In this document: in pieces, positions 26,423 through 35,574 of the stretch | Layout: the number at the start of each line of letters is the position of its first letter | Numbering within the stretch: position 1 is the first letter of the stretch | NCBI RefSeq assembly: GCF_002127585.1 | Contig: NZ_NEGZ01000001.1 | Location: 427,321-491,320, forward strand | Length of the DNA stretch: 64,000 nt | Origin: Janthinobacterium sp. GW458P | GTDB lineage: Bacteria > Pseudomonadota > Gammaproteobacteria > Burkholderiales > Burkholderiaceae_D | Direction: 5' to 3' | The notes under the pieces: model-generated | Told to the model about the DNA's origin: nothing | What the model saw: the letters and a program-made list of their open reading frames with translations, nothing else | The model's database searches: none | Program-made: the position numbers and the translations under genes

Positions 26423-29077
26423 ATGCGCACAGACAGCCCTCAGACGATTTACCGCAAAGATTACACGCCGCCCAGTTTCCTGGTTGACAGCGTCGAACTT
26501 GGTTTCGATCTCGATCCCGCCCGCACAGTGGTGGCGAGCCGGATCCGCATGCGTCACAACCCGGCCAGCACCAGCCGCAGCATCGAATTGCACGGCGAAC
26601 ACATCGAACTGGTGATGGTGCGCCTGAACGGCAAGGTATTGAAGCCGTCGCAGTACAAGCTGACGGCCGGCATGCTGACTATTCCGAAGGCGCCCGACGA
26701 GGTGTTGCTCGATATCGAGACCGTGCTGGCGCCGCAGGACAATACCTCGCTGTCCGGCCTGTACGTGTCGAACCATAATTTCTTTACGCAATGCGAAGCG
26801 GAGGGCTTCCGCCGCATCACCTTCTTCCCGGACCGCCCGGACGTGATGGCCAAATATACGGTCATGTTGCGCGCCGACAAGGAACGGTATCCGGTGCTGC
26901 TATCGAACGGCAACCTGATCGAAGAGGGCGACCTGGGCGACGGACGCCATTACGCCAAGTGGGAAGACCCGTTCAAGAAGCCATCCTACCTGTTTGCCCT
27001 GGTGGCGGCGCGCCTGGTGTGCCAGGAAGAGCGCTACACGCTCAAGTCCGGCCGCGAAGCGCTGCTGCAAGTGTGGGTGGAGGACGGCAACCTCGATAAA
27101 ACCGACTACGCCATGCAGTCGCTGAAGAATTCCATCCGCTGGGACGAGGAACGCTTTGGCCTGGAACTGGACCTGGACCGCTTCATGATCGTCGCCGTGG
27201 GCGATTTCAACATGGGCGCCATGGAAAACAAGGGCCTGAACATTTTCAACACCAAGTACGTGCTGGCCAATTCGCGCGTGGCCACCGACGTTGACTACGC
27301 GGGTATCGAAGCGGTGGTGGGCCACGAATACTTCCATAACTGGACGGGCAACCGCGTAACGTGCCGTGACTGGTTCCAGCTGTCGCTGAAGGAAGGCTTG
27401 ACCGTGTTCCGCGACCAGGAATTCTCGGCCGACATGATCGGCACGGACACGGGCCGCGCCGTCACGCGCATCGACCAGGTGCGCACCTTGCGCCAGGCGC
27501 AGTTCCCGGAAGACGCGGGCCCGATGGCCCATCCCGTGCGTCCCGATTCTTTTGTGGAAATCAATAACTTCTATACGGTCACGATCTACGAGAAGGGCGC
27601 CGAAGTGGTGCGCATGTACCAGACCCTGGTGGGCCGCGACGGTTTTCGCAAGGGCATGGACCTGTATTTCGAACGCCACGATGGCCAGGCCGTGCAGTGC
27701 GACGACTTCCGCGCCGCCATGGCGGACGCGAATGGCCGCGACTTTACCCAGTTCGAGCGCTGGTACAGCCAGGCCGGCACGCCCATCGTCACCGCTGCCA
27801 CGCGCTACGACGCCGCCAGCCGGACGTTCGAGCTGACCCTGACGCAAAGCTGCCCCGCCACGCCGGGCCAGCCGGAAAAGCTGCCCTTCCACATCCCCGT
27901 CACCGTCGGCTTGCTGGCTGCCGATGGCCGCGACCTGCCGCTGCACGTCGATGGCCTGGCGACCAAAGGCGCCACCAGCGTCGTGCTGGAGCTGACCGAG
28001 GCGACGCAGACGTTCCGCTTCACGAATGTGACGGAAGAAGCCGTGCCATCGCTGCTGCGCGACTTTTCCGCGCCTGTGGTGCTCGAATACGACTATACCG
28101 ACGCCGAGCTGCTGCACCTGTTCCGTCACGACAGCGATCCGGTCAACCGCTGGGAAGCGGGCCAGCGCCTGGCCATGGAGCGCCTGCTGAAACTGACCGG
28201 CGCCGTCGCCGCCGGCGAGACCCTGGCGCTGGACGACACCTTCATCGCCGCGCAGCGCGCCCTGCTGGCCGATGACACGCTCGATCCCGCCTTCCGCGAG
28301 CTGGCCCTGATCCTGCCGTCGGAAACCATCATCGCCGAGCGCATGGCGCAAGTCGACCCGCAGGCGATCCATGCGGCGCGCCAGTTCATGCGCCGCACCA
28401 TCGCCGCGGCGCTGAAACCTGAATTGCTGGCGCAATACCATGCCAACCAGACGCCGGGCGACTACAGCCCCGACGCCCTGTCGGCCGGCAAGCGGGCCTT
28501 GAAAAACCTAGCCCTGTCGTATCTGCTGATCGCGCCCGAAGCGGCGGAGCTGGACCTGGCGCGGCTGCAGTTCGACAATGCCGGCAACATGACGGACCGC
28601 GCCGCAGCGCTGGCGGCCCTGATTCATTCCGGCTCGCAGCCGCATGCGCAGGCGGCCTTGAGCAGTTTCTATGCCGACTTCGAGAACGAGGCGCTGGTGG
28701 TCGACAAATGGTTCGCCATGCAAGCATCCGCGCCGACGACCGATGTGCAGGCCGTGCGCCAGTTGATGACGCATCCGGCTTTTACCTTGAAAAATCCGAA
28801 CCGCGCGCGCAGCCTGATTTTCAATTTCACCAACGGCAATCCGTCCCAGTTCCATGCTGCTGACGGCAGCGGCTACGCCTTCTGGGCCGAGCAAGTCATC
28901 GCGCTCGACGCCCTGAACCCGCAAGTGGCCGCGCGTCTGGCGCGCTCCATGGACCGCTGGCGCCGTTACGTGCCGGCGCTGCAAAACCATATGCGCGACG
29001 CGCTGGAGCAAGTCGCCGGCCAGGCCAGCCTGTCGAACGACGTGATGGAAGTGGTTTCCAAGGCATTGGCCAACTAA
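26423..29077 (+). CDS. pepN: Aminopeptidase N (M1 family)
   Basis: An 884-residue cytoplasmic zinc aminopeptidase of the E. coli PepN type. Substrate motif MGAMEN falls near residue 264, and the zinc site is H301-E302-x-x-H305 with E324 18 residues later (HEYFHNW...LKEGLTVFRDQEFS). The C-terminal helical domain runs to ALEQVAGQASLSNDVMEVV. It removes N-terminal residues during peptide turnover. A 29-base palindrome starts three bases after its stop. Confidence 0.96.
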   Translation: MRTDSPQTIYRKDYTPPSFLVDSVELGFDLDPARTVVASRIRMRHNPASTSRSIELHGEHIELVMVRLNGKVLKPSQYKLTAGMLTIPKAPDEVLLDIETVLAPQDNTSLSGLYVSNHNFFTQCEAEGFRRITFFPDRPDVMAKYTVMLRADKERYPVLLSNGNLIEEGDLGDGRHYAKWEDPFKKPSYLFALVAARLVCQEERYTLKSGREALLQVWVEDGNLDKTDYAMQSLKNSIRWDEERFGLELDLDRFMIVAVGDFNMGAMENKGLNIFNTKYVLANSRVATDVDYAGIEAVVGHEYFHNWTGNRVTCRDWFQLSLKEGLTVFRDQEFSADMIGTDTGRAVTRIDQVRTLRQAQFPEDAGPMAHPVRPDSFVEINNFYTVTIYEKGAEVVRMYQTLVGRDGFRKGMDLYFERHDGQAVQCDDFRAAMADANGRDFTQFERWYSQAGTPIVTAATRYDAASRTFELTLTQSCPATPGQPEKLPFHIPVTVGLLAADGRDLPLHVDGLATKGATSVVLELTEATQTFRFTNVTEEAVPSLLRDFSAPVVLEYDYTDAELLHLFRHDSDPVNRWEAGQRLAMERLLKLTGAVAAGETLALDDTFIAAQRALLADDTLDPAFRELALILPSETIIAERMAQVDPQAIHAARQFMRRTIAAALKPELLAQYHANQTPGDYSPDALSAGKRALKNLALSYLLIAPEAAELDLARLQFDNAGNMTDRAAALAALIHSGSQPHAQAALSSFYADFENEALVVDKWFAMQASAPTTDVQAVRQLMTHPAFTLKNPNRARSLIFNFTNGNPSQFHAADGSGYAFWAEQVIALDALNPQVAARLARSMDRWRRYVPALQNHMRDALEQVAGQASLSNDVMEVVSKALAN

Positions 29078-29080
29078 TTT

Positions 29081-29109
29081 TGGGGTCAGACCCGCCGGGT
29101 CTGACCCCA
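29081..29109. repeat. GGGTCAGACCC palindrome, copy A
   Basis: A perfect palindrome with 14-base arms, TGGGGTCAGACCCG / CGGGTCTGACCCCA, around one C. It begins three bases after the pepN stop. Related copies are at 40705 and 61215. Confidence 0.85.
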
Positions 29110-29168
29110 GCTGACCCCAACTATTACCTTGGGTTAAGCAAAGAAATACCATTAAAAAAAGGGGTTTC

Positions 29169-30170
29169 ATGAAACGCATCAGTCTTACGCAATACCTGGT
29201 TGAAGAGCAGCGCTCGAACAACAGCATTCCGGCCGAACTGCGCCTGCTGATCGAAGTCGTCGCGCGCGCTTGTAAGACCATCAGCCACGCCGTCGGCAAG
29301 GGCGCCCTCGGTGAAGTGCTGGGCACGGCCGACACGGAAAACGTGCAGGGCGAGGTACAGAAAAAACTCGACATCATCTCCAACGAGATTTTGCTGGAAG
29401 CGAATGAATGGGGCGGCCACCTGGCGGCCATGGCGTCGGAAGAGATGGAATCGATCCATCCGATTCCGAACCGCTATCCGAAGGGCGAATACATGCTGCT
29501 GTTCGACCCACTCGATGGCTCGTCGAACATCGACGTCAACGTCTCGATCGGCACCATTTTCTCCGTGCTGAAGGCGCCGGACGGCATGGGACAGCCGACG
29601 GAGCAGGACTTCATGCAGGCGGGCAGCAAGCAAGTGGCGGCCGGCTATGCCGTGTACGGCCCGCAAACCATGCTGGTGCTGACCTTCGGCAATGGCGTGA
29701 ACTGCTTTACCCTGGACCGCGAAATGGGTTCGTGGGTGCTCACGCAAAGCAATATGCAGATTCCGCCGACGACGAAGGAATTTGCCATCAATATGTCGAA
29801 CGCGCGCCACTGGCATCCGCCCGTGAAGCGCTATGTCGACGAACTGCTGGCCGGCGACACGGGCCCGCGCGGCACCAACTTCAACATGCGCTGGATCGCC
29901 TCGATGGTGGCCGACGTGCACCGCATCCTGAACCGCGGCGGCATCTTCATGTACCCGGCAGACCTGCGCGACACCTCGATGCCGGGCAAGCTGCGCCTGA
30001 TGTACGAAGCGAACCCGATGGCCTTCATCGTCGAGCAAGCCGGCGGCGCCGCCACCGACGGCCAGCAGCGCATCATGGACATCGCCCCGCACAAGCTGCA
30101 CCAGCGCGTGCCCGTCTTCCTCGGCTCGAAGGACGAAGTGGCCCGCGTGACGGCCTACCACGCGGAGTAA
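29169..30170 (+). CDS. fbp: Class I fructose-1,6-bisphosphatase
   Basis: A 333-residue gluconeogenic enzyme that hydrolyses fructose 1,6-bisphosphate. Class I motifs: [20 protein letters not shown], the metal site [19 protein letters not shown], and the C-terminal [19 protein letters not shown]. Monomer length matches the bacterial class I enzyme. It is preceded by a palindromic element and a short A-rich leader and is separated from the tRNA gene by 115 bases. Confidence 0.96.
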   Translation: MKRISLTQYLVEEQRSNNSIPAELRLLIEVVARACKTISHAVGKGALGEVLGTADTENVQGEVQKKLDIISNEILLEANEWGGHLAAMASEEMESIHPIPNRYPKGEYMLLFDPLDGSSNIDVNVSIGTIFSVLKAPDGMGQPTEQDFMQAGSKQVAAGYAVYGPQTMLVLTFGNGVNCFTLDREMGSWVLTQSNMQIPPTTKEFAINMSNARHWHPPVKRYVDELLAGDTGPRGTNFNMRWIASMVADVHRILNRGGIFMYPADLRDTSMPGKLRLMYEANPMAFIVEQAGGAATDGQQRIMDIAPHKLHQRVPVFLGSKDEVARVTAYHAE

Positions 30171-30285
30171 ACCTCGCACTTTTCCACGATTTTCAGCGGC
30201 CCGCAGCCGGGCCGCTAAAAAAAATGAAAAAAGTTCGCGTTGACACTAGCAAATTTTGTGCATTGTTTGTAGAATGTGGGTCTTC

Positions 30286-30361
30286 GCCGTTGTAGCTCAG
30301 TTGGTAGAGCAGCACATTCGTAATGTGAAGGTCGCCAGTTCGATTCCGGCCAACGGCACCA
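30286..30361 (+). tRNA. tRNA-Thr (anticodon CGT)
   Basis: A 76-base cloverleaf including encoded CCA. Acceptor stem GCCGTTG/CAACGGC, D arm GCTCAGTTGGTAGAGC, anticodon loop TTCGTAA, T arm GCCAGTTCGATTCCGGC. The anticodon CGT reads ACG codons. A strong terminator follows 15 bases later. Confidence 0.97.
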
Positions 30362-30375
30362 AGTATTCGTTGTAG

Positions 30376-30410
30376 AAAAAAACCCACCGCTCAAACGGTG
30401 GGTTTTTTTT
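30376..30410 (+). terminator. Rho-independent terminator after tRNA-Thr
   Basis: Stem AACCCACCG / CGGTGGGTT with loop CTCAAA, flanked by an A run before and eight T after. It works for the tRNA and, in reverse, for the MocR-type gene ending at 30462. Confidence 0.92.
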
Positions 30411-30461
30411 CGCCTGCAGCATTCTCGCCCGCCAGCCTGCGCCGGCGAGTGGCGCATCCGT

Positions 30462-31862
30462 CTAAATGACAAATTCCCGGCTCACGGCCGGCTTGTGCGC
30501 CAGCAGCAGTGATAATTTTTTTAATGCGTTGGCCAGGCGCGCGCGGTCGCGGATGCTGCCCAGCGAGATGCGGATGGCGTTCGGCGGGCGGTTGTCGTAG
30601 AAGGCGTCGGAAGCCGTCACGGCCACGCCTTGCGTGCGGGCAGTGGCGGCCAGTTCGCGCGAGGTCCAGTAGCTGGGCAGCGAGAACCATACGTGGATGC
30701 CGTCGCTGCGCGGGTGGCTCGTGCCGGTGAGGATGGTGCGGATGACGTCCTGGCGCGCGGCTGCTTCGCTGCGTACGCCGGCCAGCAGCTCGTGCGCCGA
30801 GCCGTCGTGTATCCATTGCGTCGCCAGCGCCGTCGTCAGGGGCGTGGCCATCAGGCTGAAGGAACGCAGGGCCTGCACGAAGCGTTCGCGCCGTTGCACG
30901 TCGGGCACCAGCGCATAGGCCATGCGCAGGCCGGGCGCCAGGCATTTCGACAGGGTGGCGATGTGGGACACGTGGCCTGGCGCGTAATGGGCCAGCGGCG
31001 GCGGCGCGTCGCTGGCCAGCAGCCAGTACGGGTCGTCCTCGATGATGTGCATGCCGCAGCGGGCCGCCACTTCCGTGATGGCCAGGCGCCGCGCGTCCGG
31101 CATGGTGTGCGCCGTGGGGTTTTGCAGGGTCGGATTCAGGTAGATCAGGCGTGCATGGTGCTTGCGCCAGGCTTTTTCCAGCGCTTCGGGCAGCATGCCG
31201 TCCGCATCCGTTTCCACGACGATGAGCTTGCGGTTCAGCTGCCCCGCCGCCGAGCGCAGGCCCGGATACACGGCCGCCTCCGTCAAGATGGTGTCGCCGG
31301 GCCGGCTCAAGGTCAATATCAGCGCCGCCAGCGCCGCCTGCGCGCCAGGACAGGCCACCACGTGCTGCGCATCGACGTCGCCAAACATGGGCGCCAGCCA
31401 GACGGCGCCCGCCGCGCGGTCGGCTCTGCCACCGCCGCCCAGATGATAGCTCATCAACAAGTCGCTGTCCGTGCGCATCAGCACCTGCGCCACGCCCTGT
31501 TTCAGCAGGTCATTGAAATCGACGCCCACGGGCGGCGGCGGGATATTCATGCTCAGATCCAGCAACTGCGTCAATTCCACCTTCGGCGCGGCCACGTAGG
31601 TGCCGCGCGCGCCCTGTCCCTCCAGCAGGTTGCGGCGCTTGGCCTCGTCGTATGCGCGGGTTACCGTCGTCAGGTCGACCCGGAGCAGCTCGGCCAGGCG
31701 GCGCTGCGGCAGCAGGCGGTCGCCGGGACGCAGACTGCCGTCCGACAGCGCGCGCTCGAGCATGTCGGCGATCTGCAGGTAGCGCGGGCCGCCATGTTGC
31801 ACGAACGGCGTGACCCATGCGCTGGCCTGGCTTTCTTCTTGTATGGATTTTGATTTGGACAT
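30462..31862 (-). CDS. MocR/PdxR-type regulator (GntR HTH + aminotransferase domain)
   Basis: A 466-residue fusion. The GntR winged helix covers about residues 20-95 (YLQIADMLERALSDGSLRPG; RLAELLRVDLTTVTRAYDEA). The rest is a class I aminotransferase-like domain with the PLP lysine in TLSKCLAPGLRMAY. The enzyme part senses PLP or an amino-acid adduct rather than catalysing. Such MocR proteins activate or repress a neighbouring gene and themselves. Here no divergent target starts within 450 bases; the nearest divergent gene is the ElaB-like one. A complex inverted repeat lies just upstream of the start. Confidence 0.9.
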   Translation of the reverse strand: MSKSKSIQEESQASAWVTPFVQHGGPRYLQIADMLERALSDGSLRPGDRLLPQRRLAELLRVDLTTVTRAYDEAKRRNLLEGQGARGTYVAAPKVELTQLLDLSMNIPPPPVGVDFNDLLKQGVAQVLMRTDSDLLMSYHLGGGGRADRAAGAVWLAPMFGDVDAQHVVACPGAQAALAALILTLSRPGDTILTEAAVYPGLRSAAGQLNRKLIVVETDADGMLPEALEKAWRKHHARLIYLNPTLQNPTAHTMPDARRLAITEVAARCGMHIIEDDPYWLLASDAPPPLAHYAPGHVSHIATLSKCLAPGLRMAYALVPDVQRRERFVQALRSFSLMATPLTTALATQWIHDGSAHELLAGVRSEAAARQDVIRTILTGTSHPRSDGIHVWFSLPSYWTSRELAATARTQGVAVTASDAFYDNRPPNAIRISLGSIRDRARLANALKKLSLLLAHKPAVSREFVI

Positions 31863-32317
31863 TTTGCCTTCATGTATGGGTATTGCTTCCCGTTATTATG
31901 GGAAAATTCCCCATAAAAATCCATACATTTGTGTGTGCAACCCCTGTATCTCAAGCAAAAGACGATGCATAGCCCATCGTTGTTAGCGCCACGATGCCTG
32001 GTCGCTGCAGGGCGTTTTCTGTGCCGCAGCGCACTTGCGATAGCTCCGCAATCCCTGTCCGTTCCACCAGGCCGGCGGCGTTTGTTATTTTGTCATTTCC
32101 AATAGGAATTTAAGTCTGCGCTTCAAGGTGTGGCAGCGCACGGTGGCGCGCGGCGGGCGCGGTTAAGGTGGTGTCAACAGCTTGCTGCTGATCCAGAGTT
32201 TGATATGGCTCAGCCCGGCAGCGTTTAGCCGCTTCTTTTTTCCCGGAAGCGAGGAGAATCATGATTCGGTCACGGCATCGAGCATGGTTGATTTATTCAC
32301 CTTTGAAGGAAACCATC
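31863..32317. other. 455-base region without a gene
   Basis: Between the divergent MocR and ElaB-like genes. It holds the nested MocR inverted repeats at its left end. At 32195-32213 it has AGAGTTTGATATGGCTCAG, which resembles the 5' end of 16S rRNA with a single base in place of CC, but no further rRNA similarity follows. An AAGGA ribosome site lies at 32306-32310. No tRNA, riboswitch or credible small ORF was found. Confidence 0.5.
31872..31928 (-). promoter_or_regulatory. Nested inverted repeats upstream of the MocR gene
   Basis: Outer arms ATGTATGG (31872-31879) and CCATACAT (31921-31928) enclose inner arms TTATGGG (31896-31902) and CCCATAA (31910-31916). In all there are four TATGG half-sites: two direct (31875, 31897) and two inverted (31911, 31921). 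The outer arm lies 9 bases upstream of the ATG. This is a likely autoregulatory operator. Confidence 0.6.
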
Positions 32318-32671
32318 ATGAACGCGATTGAAAAAGCCAGCTCCGATTTGAACGGTAACACTCAGGAGACCCGCCAGGACTTGCACCGCACCATCGATAA
32401 GGTGGCAGACCAGGCCCAGCCTCTGATCGACAAGGTCGCCACGCGTGCCCACGAGGGCGTGGACCAGGTGGGCGAGCGCATCGAGAAGGTCAGCGACAGC
32501 ATGTCGAAAGCGTCCGAACGCCTGATGGCGCGCGGCAAGCAATTGGGCGCCGCCTGCCAGCGCGCCGGCGAAACGGGCCGTGATTATGTACGCGAGCGTC
32601 CGGCCGTGTCGCTGCTGGTGGCCGTGGCGGCCGGTTATGGCCTGTCGAAACTGCTGGGTTCGCGTAAATAG
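32318..32671 (+). CDS. ElaB/YqjD-like (DUF883) inner-membrane protein
   Basis: A 117-residue protein: an amphipathic, heptad-like N-terminal part (residues 1-85, TRQDLHRTIDKVADQAQPLI and repeated IDKVA/GERIEKVS) and a C-terminal membrane anchor RERPAVSLLVAVAAGYGLSK that ends in KLLGSRK. This is the DUF883 layout of ElaB and YqjD, which tether stationary-phase ribosomes to the membrane in E. coli. The ATG at 32318 follows AAGGA; an upstream ATG at 32261 is less likely. The neighbouring 24-residue membrane protein and KatE suggest a stress or stationary-phase group. Confidence 0.8.
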   Translation: MNAIEKASSDLNGNTQETRQDLHRTIDKVADQAQPLIDKVATRAHEGVDQVGERIEKVSDSMSKASERLMARGKQLGAACQRAGETGRDYVRERPAVSLLVAVAAGYGLSKLLGSRK

Positions 32672-32712
32672 TAAGTAGCCGTCGGTTTACGCATTCCTGC
32701 CGAGTAGTTCTC

Positions 32713-32761
32713 GTGGGCGCCTGCCCGCTTCGCCATCATGGCGAACTGAGCCGGCGCCCAC
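32713..32761 (+). other. Nested double hairpin between the ElaB-like gene and the small membrane protein gene
   Basis: Outer stem GTGGGCGCC (32713-32721) with GGCGCCCAC (32753-32761) encloses an inner stem TTCGCCAT (32729-32736) with ATGGCGAA (32738-32745). Both are perfect. There is no T run, so this may be an mRNA-processing or stability structure. Confidence 0.6.
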
Positions 32762-32802
32762 GCGCACGAGGTAGTGGTAGCAGGCAGTAAGGAGGGTGGA
32801 AC

Positions 32803-32877
32803 ATGCGCTCCATTTTGTTGTGGTTGATTGGTGTACCTATTCCCATCATTATTTTGATTGCCCTGTTCGTGCGCTGA
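32803..32877 (+). CDS. 24-residue hydrophobic membrane protein
   Basis: A very short frame with a textbook ribosome site (AAGGAGG, 7 bases before the ATG). The product is nearly all one membrane helix: MRSILLWLIGVPIPIIILIA, then LFVR. The Pro-Ile-Pro in mid-helix would kink it. It lies 131 bases after the ElaB-like gene and 52 before katE in the same direction. No function is known to me; the strong ribosome site makes it a likely real gene. Confidence 0.7.
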   Translation: MRSILLWLIGVPIPIIILIALFVR

Positions 32878-32929
32878 ATGAGGGAGTTGTAGCGTTACTT
32901 CCCGGGGCAGACTACTCACAGGAGATGTA

Positions 32930-35341
32930 ATGGCTACCAACAAGAAAACGCCGTCCACGGACGGTGCGGGTTCCGTATTGAGCAGCATGTCCGGCCCATC
33001 CGAGGCCGATCCGCCGCAGAGCCTGGGCAGCGACCACGCCGCGGCCCAGGCGCTGCTGAAGAAAGCCGCCGCCGGACAGGCGCTGTCGGCCGCCATGCCC
33101 GACAATCCGAATGTCGCTGGCCAGTATGGCGAGGCGGCGCGCGCGCCGGCCGAAGGCGTGCACGTGACGTCGGGCGAAGCGCTGGCCTCGGCCAGCACGA
33201 CGGGCGAAACGACGCCCTCGCCGAAGGTGGGCGACGGGCAGCCGGCCTTGGGCGAGAATGCGCGCAATGCCTCGCTCGACGGCGCCCGTAGCGATGACAG
33301 CGGCTGCGTGCTGACGACCAACCAGGGCGTGCCCGTGGGCGACAACCAGAACTCGCTGAAGGCGGGCTTGCGCGGCCCCACCCTGATGGAAGATTTTATT
33401 TTGCGTGAAAAGCTCACGCATTTCGACCATGAGCGTATCCCCGAGCGCGTCGTGCATGCGCGCGGCTCCGCCGCCCACGGCTATTTCGAATGCTACAAGG
33501 AGCAAAGCAAGCTGACGCGCGCCGCGCCGTTCGCCAAGGCGGGCAAGCGCACGCCCGTCTTCGTGCGCTTTTCCACCGTGGCCGGCGAGCGCGGCTCGAC
33601 CGACACGGCGCGCGACGTGCGCGGCTTTGCCGTGAAGTTTTATACGGACGAAGGCAACTGGGACCTGGTCGGCAATAACATTCCCGTCTTTTTCATCCAG
33701 GATGCGATGAAGTTCCCCGACCTGATCCACTCCGTCAAGCCCGAGCCGAACAACGGCATCCCGCAGGCCGCCAGCGCGCATGACACCTTCTGGGACTTCG
33801 CCTCGCTGTCGCCGGAAATCACGCACATGCTGATGTGGGTCATGTCCGACCGCGCCATCCCGCGCAGTTTCCGCATGATGCAGGGCTTCGGCGTGCACAC
33901 CTTCCGCCTCGTGAACGCCAAGGGGCAGTCCGTCTTCTGCAAGTTCCACTGGTCGCCCTTGGCCGGCACGCATTCGCTCGTCTGGGACGAAGCCGTGAAG
34001 ATCAGCGGCGCCGATTCCGACTTCCACCGGCGCGACCTGTGGGAAGCCATCGAGTGCGGCGAGTATCCCGAATATGAATTGTCCTTCCAGGTCTTCACGG
34101 AAGAACAGGCCGAAGCGTTCCCCTTCGACGTGCTCGACCCCACCAAGCTGATTCCCGAAGAACTGGTGCCCCTGATCCCTGTCGGGAAAATGGTCTTGAA
34201 CCGCAATCCCGATAACTTCTTTGCCGAGACGGAGCAGGTGGCCTTTTGCACGGCGCACATCGTGCCCGGCATCGATTTCAGCAACGATCCGCTGCTGCAG
34301 GGCCGCATTCACTCGTACGTGGACACGCAGATCACGCGCCTGGGCGGCGCCAACTTCCATGAAATCCCCATCAATTCGCCGCTGGCACCGCTGCACAACA
34401 ACCAGCGCGACGGCATCCACCGCCAGGCCATCAACCGGGGCCGGGTCGCCTACGAACCCAATTCGCTGGCGGGCGGCTGTCCGTTCCAGGCGGGCGCGAA
34501 GGGGTTCAACAGTTTTCCCGCCCCCACCGAGGGCGACAAGGTGCGCGGCAAGCCCGAGAAATTCGCCGAGCACTATGGCCAGGCGCGGTTGTTCTGGATC
34601 AGCCAGACGCCGGTCGAACAAGACCATATTGTGCATGCGTTCCGCTTTGAACTGAGCAAGGTGCAGACGGTGGCCATCCGCAAGCGCGTCGTCGCCATGT
34701 TGCGCAATGTCGACGAAACCCTGGCGCAGCGCCTGGCCGATGCGCTGGGCCTGGCGCTGCCGCCCGTCATGCCGCCCGTCGCCATGCTGCCGATCCCTAG
34801 CTATCCGCCGTCGCCGGAACTGTCGCTGTTTTTCCGACCCGGCAAGACGGGCATCCACACCCTGCGCGTGGCCATCCTCGTGGGGCCGGGCAGCGATGGC
34901 GCGCAGGCGCGCAATATCTATGCGTCCCTGCTGGCCGACGGCGCCGTGCCGCGCCTGGTGGGCAGCCACCTGGGCAAGGTCGACACGAGCGGCGGCGCGC
35001 CGCTGGCCGTGGAAATCTCGCTGGAAACGGGGCCGTCCGTGTTGTTCGACGCCGTCGTGGTGCCGGACGGCGAGGGCGCCGTGCAGCAGCTGGGCAGCGA
35101 TGCCAATGCGCTCGACTTCCTGCGCCTGCAGTACCGCCACTGCAAGCCGATACTGGCCGTCGGCGCGGGCAAGGGCTTGCTGGACCAGGCTGGCGTGCCG
35201 ACGACCCTGCCCGACGGCAAGCCCGATCCCGCCGTCATCGTCGCGCCGTCCGCCGATGTCGTGAAAGCCGTGGCGGCCTTCAAGAAGCTGCTGGCCGCCC
35301 ACCGTTCGTTCGCGCGCGAGACGGACCCGCCGCGCGTGTGA
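32930..35341 (+). CDS. katE: Large-subunit catalase HPII (KatE)
   Basis: An 803-residue clade 2 catalase. An N-terminal extension of about 130 residues precedes the core. The core has the distal histidine H176 in [50 protein letters not shown] and the haem-ligand region [16 protein letters not shown]. The C-terminal flavodoxin/DJ-1-like domain (about residues 640-803, [20 protein letters not shown]) is characteristic of the large subunit. It dismutates hydrogen peroxide in the cytoplasm. Ribosome site AGGAGAT lies 6 bases before the ATG. A strong hairpin follows the stop. Confidence 0.96.
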   Translation: MATNKKTPSTDGAGSVLSSMSGPSEADPPQSLGSDHAAAQALLKKAAAGQALSAAMPDNPNVAGQYGEAARAPAEGVHVTSGEALASASTTGETTPSPKVGDGQPALGENARNASLDGARSDDSGCVLTTNQGVPVGDNQNSLKAGLRGPTLMEDFILREKLTHFDHERIPERVVHARGSAAHGYFECYKEQSKLTRAAPFAKAGKRTPVFVRFSTVAGERGSTDTARDVRGFAVKFYTDEGNWDLVGNNIPVFFIQDAMKFPDLIHSVKPEPNNGIPQAASAHDTFWDFASLSPEITHMLMWVMSDRAIPRSFRMMQGFGVHTFRLVNAKGQSVFCKFHWSPLAGTHSLVWDEAVKISGADSDFHRRDLWEAIECGEYPEYELSFQVFTEEQAEAFPFDVLDPTKLIPEELVPLIPVGKMVLNRNPDNFFAETEQVAFCTAHIVPGIDFSNDPLLQGRIHSYVDTQITRLGGANFHEIPINSPLAPLHNNQRDGIHRQAINRGRVAYEPNSLAGGCPFQAGAKGFNSFPAPTEGDKVRGKPEKFAEHYGQARLFWISQTPVEQDHIVHAFRFELSKVQTVAIRKRVVAMLRNVDETLAQRLADALGLALPPVMPPVAMLPIPSYPPSPELSLFFRPGKTGIHTLRVAILVGPGSDGAQARNIYASLLADGAVPRLVGSHLGKVDTSGGAPLAVEISLETGPSVLFDAVVVPDGEGAVQQLGSDANALDFLRLQYRHCKPILAVGAGKGLLDQAGVPTTLPDGKPDPAVIVAPSADVVKAVAAFKKLLAAHRSFARETDPPRV

Positions 35342-35352
35342 TGACGTGAAGT

Positions 35353-35377
35353 GGGCCAGGCCTGCCGGGCCTGGCCC
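35353..35377. terminator. Hairpin after katE
   Basis: A perfect 10-base stem GGGCCAGGCC / GGCCTGGCCC with a 5-base loop, 11 bases after the katE stop. There is no T run. Confidence 0.55.
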
Positions 35378-35574
35378 TGGATCTGCATGGTCTGCTTGCC
35401 CATCGCCTTCAGCGCAGCCTTGTTTTTCTCCTTGGCAACACCATCGATCAATTTAACCAATCAAAACCTGCTGCGGTGATATGCTGCGCATGAGAACTGT
35501 TCATATGCAACTGTTTGCTTAACAACAGCAAAGCAGCAAAGAACGGCTTCAGCAAACCAGATCGTGATTGCCGC

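Noticed and set aside
30195..30216. Hairpin AGCGGCCCG / CGGGCCGCT as a terminator of fbp
   Set aside because: The stem is perfect, but the run that follows on the plus strand is A, not T, so the classic terminator form is missing.
30240..30275. TTGACA and TAGAAT as promoter of tRNA-Thr
   Set aside because: The boxes are 24 bases apart, too far for a normal sigma-70 promoter; only TAGAAT is well placed.
32912..35302. 796-codon frame on the minus strand opposite katE
   Set aside because: It mirrors the katE codon pattern in antisense; the catalase motifs on the plus strand are unmistakable.
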